Assembly (NCBI GenBank): GCA_964652975.1
Contig: CAZZCN010000021.1
Coordinates: 1-38,715 of the forward strand
DNA from: CAZZCN01 sp964652975
GTDB lineage: Bacteria; Bacillota; Clostridia; Saccharofermentanales; UBA5734
DNA length: 38,715 nt
Reading direction: 5' to 3'
In this document: positions 1 through 8,837 of the stretch, piece after piece
Layout of the letters: each line of letters opens with the position of its first letter
Position numbering within the stretch: position 1 is the stretch's first letter
Notes under the pieces: model-generated
Databases searched by the model: none
Told to the model about the DNA's origin: nothing
Seen by the model: the letters and a program-made list of their open reading frames with translations, nothing else
Program-made: the position numbers and the translations under genes

Positions 1-2424
1 TTTGACGGTTATGTATTTTATCCGTTTGGTGATTTAAAGGCTGCTATTAAAGCTGGTGGCGGTGGCGGATTTAATTCAGTGCAATTTGGGTTTTATAGTG
101 CAACAGCAGGGACGTCAATATCCGCAGATCAAATATCTCTTTATACAGGTGCGCAAGCTGACTATTTAAAAGTTATAGAGGAAATTGATCCGGGTGCTAT
201 AATCGAGCCAATTGAAACACAGACGCATCTATTAACAGGTTTTGAGGATGGAAATAAACGATTTGTAGACGATCCTGGTTGTACCGCCTCAATTGTTGAA
301 TCACCAAATAACCTTGTTGGTAATAAAAGTCTAAAGCTAGATATATTAGGTCAAAACGTAGGTATTACTGCTTCAGGTCTTAGCGCAGACATGGATGCAT
401 ACGACGGTGTTGTTATTCGAATAAAATCAGCAGGTCCTAAGGATGTTACTTACTTTTTAGCTAATCTTAACGGTCAAACCATTGATGCAACAAATATTAA
501 AATAGTTGATATGGAAGCAAATATTATAAGCACTGGAACTACCGGGACTTCATTTAATCTTAAAAGCGATTTTGACGGTTATGTATTTTATCCGTTTGGT
601 GATTTAAAGGCTGCTATTAAAGCTGCCGGTGGCGGCGGATTTAATTCTGTACAGTTTGGATTTTATAGTGCTACAGCAGGGACATCTGTTTATATCGACC
701 AAATAGCACTTTATAAAGGTGCTGAAGATAATTACTTAAAAGTTATAAAGGAAATTGATCCAGATGGAGGAAATATTTTAACTCCCAATAATATTTCAGT
801 TGCTAACCCTGATCCTATTGCGCAAGTGCTGTTTGACTTTGAAAATGGTAATGATCCATTCGAAAATCAAATTACTATTTATAATCGGGCAATCCCCGAA
901 GCTACGGCACCCGAAATTGTTTCAGGAACAAGTGGTTTGATTGGGAATAATTCTCTAAAGATTAATATGGTCAAACCTGTTGACACATATGATGGGATTA
1001 AGCTCACAACGAAAAAATATGTTAAATATCACGGATACAGTGGAATTGCTGTTAGAATCAAAACCGACTCTAGAACACTATATAATGCTTTTTCAATTAT
1101 ACTTTCGGGTATTGATGCAAATGGTCTTGAGTATAATGGAACGATTGGCAGTAGATGGCTTTATATCAACAAAAATGGAGTTGCAAGAAACGCTTTTGCG
1201 ACAATTAACGGTTGGTATTGTCTACCGTCTGATTTTGATGGATACGCCTTTTTCTCATTTGATTCATATATATCTTCAAAAAACCCTGTTTATCGTCCTT
1301 TGCCAATTCAAAGCGAATGTGACCGTATAAAATCAGCTAAGACTTATAATGTAGGAATTATTGCACAGATTCCCTATGTAAGCGCAGATGGAAAGGACCG
1401 TTACGATAAATGGTTGCCGTATTCATATATTATCGACCAAATCGCATTTTATTCTGCTTCTGACAATAATGGTTATCAAGCTGTTATTGATAAGTTAGAA
1501 CCGGAAAGTTCAATTGTTGTGAAGACAATGGAAGAGCGTTACGCAATGAAACTGTCAGTAAAACCAATAGTTTTTGAAAGCCCTTATACTGGACCTGCTC
1601 CGGATTATTTAAATACATCACCTCTTCCAACAAAGGAACCAACTAAAAGTGAAAGTGATACCAGCGACATTGCCAGTAGCAATACAAGCTCTGGTAACAG
1701 CAGCTCTGATGCTAGTAGCAATTCATCATCAAATGACAGTGAAGATAATAATTTAACCTTGGATAGTCTAAAAAATATAATTCAAAAGACCACTGGAAAC
1801 ACGATATTTATTAAAATATCCAAATTTATTACTCTGACACCTCAAATGCTACAAGCAGTCGCTGAGAGCGGCAAAATGTTAATTATTACACTTGTTGACA
1901 GTAATGACAAATCTCAGATTATCTGGAAGTTTGAAAAAGTTGCGAAAACCGACATAGAATTTGACTTATCACTAATCAGCAATTCGCCAAATGAGTCAGT
2001 AATTAAAACGCTTACTTCCACTGGACAGATTTTTTCGATGATACAGTCAGGTCAGCTTCCTGATAAGATTAAGATTACTGTTTTAAACCAGAAATTCCAA
2101 AATGGTGACAAGCTTGAACTTTTTAAATTTAATTCACAAACGGGCAAATTGGAACAAACAAAAATCAAGGTCGCAATGAATAGTGATGCTACGCAACTGC
2201 AGTTTGTTGTTGATAATGGAGCCGAGTATGTTATTGACAAGATAGTTAATAGTGACAAAGTCATAAATAAAGTTGAACCGGAAGAAAAGCAAACAAACTG
2301 GTTGCTTATCAGTTTAATTTCTTGTGGTGCAATCTTAATCGGTCTAGCGATTTATTTATTAGTTTTTACTCGACAAAAGAAGCGTTTATTAAATTTAAAA
2401 ATAGTATCAGGGTCATTAGATTAA
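1..2424 (+). CDS. Repeat-containing cell-surface protein, C-terminal membrane anchor (5' partial)
   Basis: The frame is open from base 1, so the start and any signal peptide lie outside the window. At least three tandem beta-sandwich-like modules of about 190 residues are seen. Each has an FDGYVF/FDGYAF-type motif, and the better preserved ones end in QFGFYSATAGTS followed by a D-Q-I-x-(L/F)-Y strand. The first two copies are offset by 570 bp and share an identical stretch of about 55 bases (1-55 and 571-625). The third, from about base 826, is diverged. A Ser/Thr/Asn-rich linker (about 1620-1755) leads to another globular region. A hydrophobic segment (about 2299-2370) followed by RQKKR looks like a membrane anchor; there is no LPXTG motif. 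The modules resemble carbohydrate-binding or adhesion domains, but I do not recognise the family. A role in holding plant glycans at the cell surface is inferred from the glycosidase next door. Confidence 0.75.
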   Translation, partial: FDGYVFYPFGDLKAAIKAGGGGGFNSVQFGFYSATAGTSISADQISLYTGAQADYLKVIEEIDPGAIIEPIETQTHLLTGFEDGNKRFVDDPGCTASIVESPNNLVGNKSLKLDILGQNVGITASGLSADMDAYDGVVIRIKSAGPKDVTYFLANLNGQTIDATNIKIVDMEANIISTGTTGTSFNLKSDFDGYVFYPFGDLKAAIKAAGGGGFNSVQFGFYSATAGTSVYIDQIALYKGAEDNYLKVIKEIDPDGGNILTPNNISVANPDPIAQVLFDFENGNDPFENQITIYNRAIPEATAPEIVSGTSGLIGNNSLKINMVKPVDTYDGIKLTTKKYVKYHGYSGIAVRIKTDSRTLYNAFSIILSGIDANGLEYNGTIGSRWLYINKNGVARNAFATINGWYCLPSDFDGYAFFSFDSYISSKNPVYRPLPIQSECDRIKSAKTYNVGIIAQIPYVSADGKDRYDKWLPYSYIIDQIAFYSASDNNGYQAVIDKLEPESSIVVKTMEERYAMKLSVKPIVFESPYTGPAPDYLNTSPLPTKEPTKSESDTSDIASSNTSSGNSSSDASSNSSSNDSEDNNLTLDSLKNIIQKTTGNTIFIKISKFITLTPQMLQAVAESGKMLIITLVDSNDKSQIIWKFEKVAKTDIEFDLSLISNSPNESVIKTLTSTGQIFSMIQSGQLPDKIKITVLNQKFQNGDKLELFKFNSQTGKLEQTKIKVAMNSDATQLQFVVDNGAEYVIDKIVNSDKVINKVEPEEKQTNWLLISLISCGAILIGLAIYLLVFTRQKKRLLNLKIVSGSLD

Positions 2425-2518
2425 AGCTGGAAAGTTTACGATAGGGGAGATTACTATTCAACAGATATTTTTAGGAACCGAAGACTGGCAAAGCATTTAC
2501 AGCAGAGAAGAAGGCATA

Positions 2519-4663
2519 GTGTTTGACAGGCAGCCAGTCAATGAATGCCATTATATGGCTACGGGTACAGGGCGGACCGGCGTGGCGGTAATTGCTATGG
2601 ACCCATTGATTTTGCAGGTTAATCATGAAGGTGCAATAGATGAAATGGGTCATTATACTCCAATTGCAAGACTGCATTGGCAGATGGATGGAAACCCTGT
2701 TTCTAAAGCGAATTCCGAAAATCAGTTTAAAATGATACACGATTTAAAACATTCAACAATACGTATTGAAGCAGATAAACTAACGATTACTTTATTTGCT
2801 CATATGGAAAAAGATTTAATCAGCATCGAATGGTGTGATAATCGTACCTGCTTACAAAAGAGCACATTGTCAATTGAACTGCCTTATATTTCAAAACATA
2901 AAGTACAGGATGACACAGCTGCCTGGTGGTACGAAAATGGTTCTAATACTTCATGGCACAAAATAAATATAGCTTCAGGCATGACCGATGACAAGGACTT
3001 TGATGATCCATTAAAAGGTAGATGTTTTGGCTTAGCTGTACATGTGGAAGGAGTCACACCGGCAAATAACAACTGGGGGCTTGCTGCTTCACAATTACAT
3101 CGAATTACAATATGTGCCGATGCGGGAAAGAAAAAATTTCCCTCTGTTTTATTCAAATCAATTATGGATAAGCCTGATTGCGAGGAGCTAAGGAATAGTC
3201 ACGAAAAATGGTTTGACAATTTTTGGAATCATGTATGGTTTAACTGCGAAGATTCATCTATGAGTCAATTTGTCTTGGCATATGATCTATACCGCTATTT
3301 TACTGCAGTGGCATCATGTAAAAACAGTGAATTTCCGTTGCGCTTTCAAATGCCTATTTTATCAGGAACAATGATTAAAAGCGATTGGGCAACTATGCAG
3401 ATACATTCAATTCAAACCATACAGGCATATTATGGTATTTTTAGAAATGGTGATTGGGATGCATTTGAGCCATTTTCAAGAGATTATAGAAATAAAATGG
3501 AGTTTTACCGGCAGTACACCCATAATTTTCAAGGCGGAAATGGTTTGTTTATTCCTTACGAAACAAATATGTGGGGAAGCAGTCACTATTATAAGGCGGA
3601 AAATGGAACATCAATTTATGCGGATGATTATCATCTGTATGCACTTTTTGATCACAAATGGTCTATGTACAGTTATGAACATGGACTGGCGATTATCTGT
3701 TTTTTGTGGGATGCGGCTCGAGCAAAAGGCAACGAAAAAGAATTTACAGAGTGGGGGGTACAAGCGTTAATCTGGTATCTTACTTTTTTTACTGAGCGAT
3801 ATCAAAAGCAAGATGGGAAAATTGTTTTCGATCCCGCAACTTCCGGTGAATCATGGTTTAATTGTAAAAACCCTGCAAGTTGGATAGCTCTTTTCAAAGT
3901 GAGACTACCTCAAATAATGAATCTTGCAAAAAGAATTGGAAATGACACTTTATACGATATAGCTAATCTTATATTAGTTGCATTACCGCAAATTCCAGTT
4001 GGAAATTGGGTAATAACAAGTGAAGGATTACCAAAATACATCTTCGATAATCCTGATGAATTCGTTATGTTGCCAGCTGAAGAATTTGACAGACACACTT
4101 TTATTAACACCGAGAATCCTGAACTTTACAGTGTTTGGCCTTACGGTCTTATGGGAGTGGATTTACCCGACTATGACCTTGCTTTGCGTACATATAGGCA
4201 AAGAAAATGGCAAAAATTGAACTTGGGCTGGGACCTTGACGCGATATGGGCTGCAAGATTAGGGCTTACAGATGAGGCTGTTGACCTGGCCAAATGGCAA
4301 ATTACTAATACCATAAGATGCCCGGGCGGATTTTCTTTTGAAGCCGGACCGGTTCACCCTGAAAACACTTACCTGCCTTTAATGCCAAGCATGCAGGGTA
4401 TGGGAAACACAGTGTGCGCTCTATACGAGATGATATGTCAAGATAGAGGAAACGAGCTTTTACTACTTCCTGCATGGCCAATAAACATAGCATTTTCTAT
4501 TGCAATTTATACTGCAAGCGGCGGGCGTGTTGAGATAACCTACGAACCTGATAAACACCTGACATGCAAAACAGAGTTTCCAATTAAATTGCGTGTTGCG
4601 ATTAAAGAAATTATTATAGTTAATCAAACAGTATTCCCAATATTAAGCAAAAGTGCTGTTTAG
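2519..4663 (+). CDS. Six-hairpin (alpha/alpha)6 glycoside hydrolase, GH95/GH65-like; start uncertain
   Basis: The C-terminal half resembles six-hairpin glycosidases such as GH95 fucosidases: a W-x-L-D-A-I-W-A-A-R-L-G segment, then CPGGFSFEAGP, then a repeat-like MPSMQGMGN stretch and a small beta-domain ending after an LLLPAWP motif. The N-terminal part is beta-rich. No signal peptide is visible, so it probably acts on imported oligosaccharides; the substrate is not deducible. The start is unclear. GTG at 2519 has AAGG only four bases upstream, and the frame stays open upstream, encoding a plausible domain start (IFLGTEDWQSIYSREEG). A strong AGGGGAG at 2443-2449 sits ahead of ATT codons (2450, 2456), but there is no ATG, GTG or TTG. 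The true start may therefore be non-canonical or hidden by a base error. It follows the surface protein by about 95 bp. Confidence 0.7.
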   Translation: MFDRQPVNECHYMATGTGRTGVAVIAMDPLILQVNHEGAIDEMGHYTPIARLHWQMDGNPVSKANSENQFKMIHDLKHSTIRIEADKLTITLFAHMEKDLISIEWCDNRTCLQKSTLSIELPYISKHKVQDDTAAWWYENGSNTSWHKINIASGMTDDKDFDDPLKGRCFGLAVHVEGVTPANNNWGLAASQLHRITICADAGKKKFPSVLFKSIMDKPDCEELRNSHEKWFDNFWNHVWFNCEDSSMSQFVLAYDLYRYFTAVASCKNSEFPLRFQMPILSGTMIKSDWATMQIHSIQTIQAYYGIFRNGDWDAFEPFSRDYRNKMEFYRQYTHNFQGGNGLFIPYETNMWGSSHYYKAENGTSIYADDYHLYALFDHKWSMYSYEHGLAIICFLWDAARAKGNEKEFTEWGVQALIWYLTFFTERYQKQDGKIVFDPATSGESWFNCKNPASWIALFKVRLPQIMNLAKRIGNDTLYDIANLILVALPQIPVGNWVITSEGLPKYIFDNPDEFVMLPAEEFDRHTFINTENPELYSVWPYGLMGVDLPDYDLALRTYRQRKWQKLNLGWDLDAIWAARLGLTDEAVDLAKWQITNTIRCPGGFSFEAGPVHPENTYLPLMPSMQGMGNTVCALYEMICQDRGNELLLLPAWPINIAFSIAIYTASGGRVEITYEPDKHLTCKTEFPIKLRVAIKEIIIVNQTVFPILSKSAV

Positions 4664-4812
4664 ATTTAGGTAAAGGTGTTGTTGTTATTTATAGAAAAAA
4701 ACGCCGAATTTCTCATAAATAAAGAACTTAATAGAAAAATATTGGAAAACAGATTACACAACAATATACAAAATGCAGTTAACTCTATGAAAATTCATAA
4801 AGGGAGAGAGAA

Positions 4813-5427
4813 ATGAAAATATTATTTCAGGGCGATAGCATAACTGATGGTGGTAGATTAGAGGATAAAGAAAACAATATCGGTTATGGTTACGTCAAAT
4901 ACACAACAGAACTTATAAAAGAAAGATTTCAGAACATTGATTTTGACTTTATAAATCTTGGTATAAATGGCAACCGAGTTGAGAGCCTGCTTCAAAGGCT
5001 TGAAACTGATTTTATTAGCATAAACCCGGATATTATATCTATTATGATTGGTGTCAATGATACACTACACCACACTGCTACTAAAATTTATATGAAAAAT
5101 CAAGAATTTGAAGATATTTATCGCAATCTTCTAACCCAGTTAAAAGCAAGAACTAATTCGAAAATTATAGTCCTGGAACCTTTTTTGCTATGCTCTCCTG
5201 CCAATCAAGAATACTATGAGGATTTGTTCCCGAAGATTCTAGTTGTACGCGCTCTTGCAAGAGAATTTGCAGATGCGTATATTCCTCTTGACGGTATTTT
5301 TGCAGCTGCAACAGTAGATCACGAAGCAAGCTTTTGGTCAGCTGACGGAATTCACCCTACAGAAGAGGGAGCAAAATTAATTGCAAGTCAATATTTAAAT
5401 GCAATTGCAAAATTAATCGAGGTATAA
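4813..5427 (+). CDS. SGNH/GDSL-family esterase (probable carbohydrate esterase)
   Basis: This 204-residue protein has the four SGNH blocks. Block I is FQGDSITDGGR with nucleophile Ser9, block II is NLGINGNRV (Gly52/Asn53), block III is GVNDT (Asn82), and block V is DGIHPTEEG with Asp178 and His181. These form the usual Ser-Asp-His triad and oxyanion hole. Its compact size without a signal peptide matches cytoplasmic lipase/acylhydrolase proteins, often deacetylases of sugars or xylo-oligosaccharides. It lies between a glycosidase and an epimerase-type gene, so deacylation of imported oligosaccharides is the likely role; the substrate is inferred from context. The ATG has AAAGGGAGAG just upstream. 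Confidence 0.85.
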   Translation: MKILFQGDSITDGGRLEDKENNIGYGYVKYTTELIKERFQNIDFDFINLGINGNRVESLLQRLETDFISINPDIISIMIGVNDTLHHTATKIYMKNQEFEDIYRNLLTQLKARTNSKIIVLEPFLLCSPANQEYYEDLFPKILVVRALAREFADAYIPLDGIFAAATVDHEASFWSADGIHPTEEGAKLIASQYLNAIAKLIEV

Positions 5428-5474
5428 CACGCTTTAAAAGCAATGATTAAGGAAGTTGCTGAGAGGGAGAAGGT

Positions 5475-6422
5475 ATGAGTATTCAAAATTACAGTAAAAT
5501 CGATCTGGAGATTATGACCAGGTTTATGGAAATGAAAAATTCAAATCCGGACTCCTTTATAAAACGTCTTAACCTGTCATGGAGCAACTGGGGATTCGGC
5601 ATGGAAACGCTTGAGGAATCGGCAAAAAGACTGAAGATGGCCGGCATAGGATTTATCGAACTCCATGGCAATCACTATGGGAAAGACCTTGGGTACAAGC
5701 CAAATGAAGTATTGGAGATACTGGGTAGATATGGCATCAAGGTCAGTGGAATCTGCGGAATGTTTTCTACTGATAACGATTTATCATCAAACAAAGGAAT
5801 TCAAAGGCAGGCAGCTATTGATTATATACGGCGTGAGATTGATTTTGCCGCTGCAGTCGACGCTGATTATATGCTTGTAGTTCCTGCAGCGGTAGGAAGA
5901 TCTGCAAAATACGATGACAGCGAACTTATACGCAGTGTGGAATCACTTAAAATCGTTGCTGATGAATTTGCAAAAAACGGAATAAAAGCAGCAATAGAAC
6001 CGATACGAAGTGCTGAAACCTCACTCATCCACACAATAAAAGAAGCCAAGGTTTACATTAATCTGATAGAAAACAAAGGCGTTTCTCACATAAACGGAGA
6101 TGTATACCATATGCAGGTAGAGGAGAGCCATATCGGCGCAGCAATATTGGATGCCGGTGACATGCTGACCAATCTTCATATGGCCGACAGCAACCGATGT
6201 GCACTGGGCGAGGGGTCGCTTGACCTCGATACAATAATTATGGCACTATATCTCATAGGATATAACACCGAGGGCAGATATGTTACTCCTGAACCACTAG
6301 GTCCAGGCGGGGATCCTTACCCTGCCATGCATGCAAAACCAGACAAAGATGCGCTTGACCACCTTGTAATGCAAACATCAGTTTACTTCAGAGAGCGCGA
6401 ACAAGCAATGATGGACCTTTGA
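5475..6422 (+). CDS. Sugar phosphate isomerase/epimerase (AP endonuclease 2 TIM-barrel family)
   Basis: A 315-residue TIM-barrel protein of the xylose-isomerase-like superfamily, close in layout to D-tagatose/D-psicose 3-epimerases. The metal-binding set of that family can be read as Glu175 (AAIEPIR), Asp209 (INGDVYHM), His235 (LHMADSNR) and Glu273 (TPEPLGP). It probably interconverts a ketose or its phosphate inside the cell; the substrate is unknown. The ATG is preceded by GAGAGGGAGAAGG. It follows the esterase by 47 bp on the same strand and converges with the LacI-type regulator, consistent with a small sugar-use operon. Its base composition is less AT-rich than that of the three genes before it. 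Confidence 0.85.
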   Translation: MSIQNYSKIDLEIMTRFMEMKNSNPDSFIKRLNLSWSNWGFGMETLEESAKRLKMAGIGFIELHGNHYGKDLGYKPNEVLEILGRYGIKVSGICGMFSTDNDLSSNKGIQRQAAIDYIRREIDFAAAVDADYMLVVPAAVGRSAKYDDSELIRSVESLKIVADEFAKNGIKAAIEPIRSAETSLIHTIKEAKVYINLIENKGVSHINGDVYHMQVEESHIGAAILDAGDMLTNLHMADSNRCALGEGSLDLDTIIMALYLIGYNTEGRYVTPEPLGPGGDPYPAMHAKPDKDALDHLVMQTSVYFREREQAMMDL

Positions 6423-6468
6423 AAAATTATAATACCAAAAATTAGCATGGAGTTCAGAAAAAAACATC

Positions 6469-7635
6469 TTAAATGCTCTCCGAAATATTGATCTCATTTT
6501 TAACTATAAAGCTGCCATTGTCCGGCAAAATTCTGTTCACCAGGTAATAGAAGGCGATCTTAACCGATTCGTACCCCTGAACAAAAGGCTGCTGGCATAT
6601 GGTGGCTTTTACTATGCCGCTGTCCATCATCTCCTTCGTCTGGGGGATTATATCAAAAGAGACGACTGCCATTTCACTCGCCATTTCGCTCGCTATTTTG
6701 CTTGCCATTTCACTTGCCATTTCGCTTGCCATTTCACTCGCCATTTCGCTTGCCATTTCACTCGCCATTTCGCTCGCCATTTCGCTCGCCATTTTGCTCG
6801 CTATTTCGCTTGCCATTTCGTTAGCTGACTTTGAATCTCTGATAGCCTTGTAAACACCGTAGGAACCTGCTGCGACGATGAATACAGAATTTATATCGGG
6901 GTGTTCATCAAGTAATTTGCGCGTTGTCTTATAGGCGATTTCATCATCATCATTAGTCTCTGCGATTCCGACAATTTCGAATTTGCTGTATTTCTGCTGC
7001 ATGATGTTTTTGAATCCTTCGATTCGCATATTATGACCGAGAACGTTTCTGGATCCTGTAAGAATTGCGATTTTTGCATCGCCTTTTACCAGCAGACCCA
7101 TAAGACCGCAGGCTATCTGACCGCCTTTATAATAGTCGCTGCCGACATAACACTGCCTGTTGCTGTTCTCAACGTCATTGTTTACATTGATGACGCAAAT
7201 TCCATTTTCAACAAGCCTGTTAATCTCATTTACAATCAAGTCGTCGTTGGTAGGCGCCAGAATCAAGGCGTTTATGCGTGATTCGAGTGATTTGATCTCC
7301 TTGTATAGCAAGTCGCTGTCATAACCTTTAATTGTCTTGACCAGTATCCTTACACCATAATCAGACAATTCCGATTGTGCCTGCATCATCCCGGCAATTA
7401 CATCATCGAAAAAGATATTGCCCACAGCAGGAAGTATCACGCCGATGACAAAGGCCTTTTTCCTTGCGGCCAAGGCTTTTCCGGCCAGATTCGGCTTGTA
7501 ACCCAGCTGCTTGGCACTTTTCAGAATCAAAGCCGCCTTCTCGGGACTTACGCGTCCACGGCTGTTCAAAACCCTGTCCACCGTACCACGGGAAACGCCA
7601 CAGATCTCTGCTATTTGCTTGATTGTTACCGACAT
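6469..7635 (-). CDS. LacI-family transcriptional regulator with an expanded tetrapeptide repeat
   Basis: The N-terminal LacI helix-turn-helix is clear (TIKQIAEICGVSRGTVDRVLN, followed by a hinge around YKPNLAGKALAARKK). A periplasmic-binding-protein-like sensor domain follows, containing the segments NDDLIVNEINRLVENG and YVGSDYYKGGQIA. At 388 residues it is about 50 longer than usual. The excess is explained by 13 units of a four-residue motif, mostly SEMA, placed between KSA and VVSFDII, that is, in the loop before a conserved strand of the second sensor lobe. The reading frame is kept because each unit is 12 bp. GGAGG lies six bases before the ATG, and a good promoter lies upstream. It probably represses the convergent sugar genes or a target elsewhere; its effector is unknown. 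Whether the repeat-bearing protein still senses a ligand is open. Confidence 0.9.
   Translation of the reverse strand: MSVTIKQIAEICGVSRGTVDRVLNSRGRVSPEKAALILKSAKQLGYKPNLAGKALAARKKAFVIGVILPAVGNIFFDDVIAGMMQAQSELSDYGVRILVKTIKGYDSDLLYKEIKSLESRINALILAPTNDDLIVNEINRLVENGICVINVNNDVENSNRQCYVGSDYYKGGQIACGLMGLLVKGDAKIAILTGSRNVLGHNMRIEGFKNIMQQKYSKFEIVGIAETNDDDEIAYKTTRKLLDEHPDINSVFIVAAGSYGVYKAIRDSKSANEMASEIASKMASEMASEMASEMASEMASEMASEMASEMASKIASEMASEMAVVSFDIIPQTKEMMDSGIVKATICQQPFVQGYESVKIAFYYLVNRILPDNGSFIVKNEINISESI
6668..6823 (-). repeat. 13 x 12-bp in-frame tandem repeat inside the LacI-type gene
   Basis: Thirteen contiguous 12-bp units can be read on the plus strand as variants of GCCATTTCGCTC, encoding SEMA-type tetrapeptides on the minus strand (SEIA, SKMA, SKIA and NEMA variants occur). 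Units ending CACTC and CGCTT/CGCTC alternate in the middle, which suggests 24-bp duplications after the first 12-bp expansion. The array is uninterrupted and never breaks frame. Confidence 0.95.
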
Positions 7636-7678
7636 GACAATCCTCCGTTTTTAAAACATATAAATACCTGACTGTTTG

Positions 7679-7707
7679 ATTATAAACGAATAGGCAATGA
7701 GTGACAA
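7679..7707 (-). promoter_or_regulatory. Sigma-A-type promoter of the LacI-type regulator
   Basis: On the minus strand a TTGTCA -35 (7702-7707) is followed by exactly 17 bases and a perfect TATAAT -10 (7679-7684). The start codon lies about 45 bases further on, behind GGAGG. Five of six and six of six consensus matches with ideal spacing make this a convincing promoter. No clear LacI-type operator palindrome was recognised nearby. Confidence 0.75.
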
Positions 7708-7757
7708 GGGTCGGGTGGTAAACATCATACTGGCTCTTGATACAATACTGTGATAAA

Positions 7758-8603
7758 ATGACAACAATATATTTAGTAAAGTTTATGGGGTATCGACGGA
7801 TGTTTTTTAAAAGAACAAAATCAAATCAGATAAAAAATAAGAAAACAAAAAACATACCGTCAAAGTCAAAAAAGAAACCATCAACAAATCCGTCAAAACT
7901 CAAGAAATTTTGTAAATCACTGCTTGTATTTTTCAAAAAACTGATAATCTTTGGATTCATAACCGGGATTTGTGCCATTATTTGCGCTGTTTCTATAAAC
8001 CTGCGTGTAATACAGGTTTCAAACGAAAATATTATTTCTGTCGAAAAGGCATCTTCCATCAAGGCGGATTGCATTCTTGTCCTCGGAGCCGGAGTTCTCG
8101 GAAATTCCAGACCAAGCAACATGCTCGAAGACAGGCTGCTGAAGAGTATTGTCTTATATAAGGCGGGCATTTCAAACCGACTGCTGATGAGCGGTGACCA
8201 TGGACGGGACAATTACAATGAAGTCAAGGTGATGAAAAACTTCGCAATAGCGGCGGGAGTTCCATCAGAGAATATTTTTATGGATCATGCGGGATTTTCC
8301 ACCTATGAGAGCATGTACAGGGCAAAAAGCATTTTCAAGGCGAAAAAAGTAATTATCGTAACGCAACGGTATCATTTATATAGAGCGGTTTATATAGCAC
8401 GAAAGCTAGGTATGGAGGCATACGGTGTCGCATCAGATCAAAGAACTTACGCAGGACAGTCATACAGGGATGTGAGAGAAGTACTGGCCAGAATAAAGGA
8501 CTTTTTGAATTGCATAATCACACCTGAACCGAAATATCTAGGTGAGGAGATTCCAATTACCGGTGACGGAGATGTCACCAATATCGAAAAAAATAAACAA
8601 TAA
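7758..8603 (+). CDS. SanA/YdcF-like DUF218 membrane protein
   Basis: A Lys-rich cytoplasmic N-terminus is followed by one hydrophobic segment (FFKKLIIFGFITGICAIIC region) and a DUF218 domain. Domain hallmarks are DCILVLGAGV, RLLMSGDHGRDNYNEV, a STYESMYRAK segment and VTQRYHLYRAVYIARKLGM. The family includes E. coli SanA and YdcF, envelope proteins linked to cell-wall barrier function; the biochemical activity is not settled. The active domain should lie outside the membrane. The start is uncertain: ATG at 7758, 7785 and 7800 are all in frame and none has a strong ribosome binding site (7800 has GGGG nine bases upstream). The first ATG is used here. It is divergent from the LacI-type gene. Confidence 0.8.
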   Translation: MTTIYLVKFMGYRRMFFKRTKSNQIKNKKTKNIPSKSKKKPSTNPSKLKKFCKSLLVFFKKLIIFGFITGICAIICAVSINLRVIQVSNENIISVEKASSIKADCILVLGAGVLGNSRPSNMLEDRLLKSIVLYKAGISNRLLMSGDHGRDNYNEVKVMKNFAIAAGVPSENIFMDHAGFSTYESMYRAKSIFKAKKVIIVTQRYHLYRAVYIARKLGMEAYGVASDQRTYAGQSYRDVREVLARIKDFLNCIITPEPKYLGEEIPITGDGDVTNIEKNKQ

Positions 8604-8664
8604 ATAGCACAAAAAGTCCAAGAAAAATTGTCAAAAAAATGTAGACAAAAAATTAACAAAATTA

Positions 8665-8693
8665 ATGATAATAATTCGAAGTAATGATATAAT
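8665..8693 (+). promoter_or_regulatory. Extended -10 promoter upstream of dCMP deaminase
   Basis: TGATATAATT contains a perfect TATAAT (8688-8693) with the TG of an extended -10 at 8685-8686. An ATGATA at 8665-8670, 17 bases upstream, is a four-of-six -35 match. It lies about 145 bases before the deaminase start, leaving an AT-rich leader with no obvious structure. Confidence 0.55.
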
Positions 8694-8837
8694 TTACAAA
8701 TGCAAAACAAATTACAATTTATCTGTAATATTAAGCTTATTATTATACAAAAATTAAAGAAATAAACCGTGTAGTCATTTTGGAATATTACAGAAAGATA
8801 AAAGCCCATTTATGAAGTCACTTTGGAGGATTTGCTA

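Noticed and set aside
980..1330. A 116-residue ORF inside the surface protein gene
   Set aside because: A frame-shifted shadow of a well-supported coding region.
4676..4816. A 46-codon ORF (GTG start) overlapping the SGNH esterase start
   Set aside because: It has only a weak binding site and no recognisable features, and the AT-rich gap can produce such frames by chance; it could be a leader peptide but is unsupported.
6599..6853. Plus-strand ORF with LAIS repeats that looks like a hydrophobic repeat protein
   Set aside because: It is the exact reverse of the LacI-type gene's SEMA repeats; the minus-strand gene has a promoter, ribosome binding site and conserved domains, this one has none.
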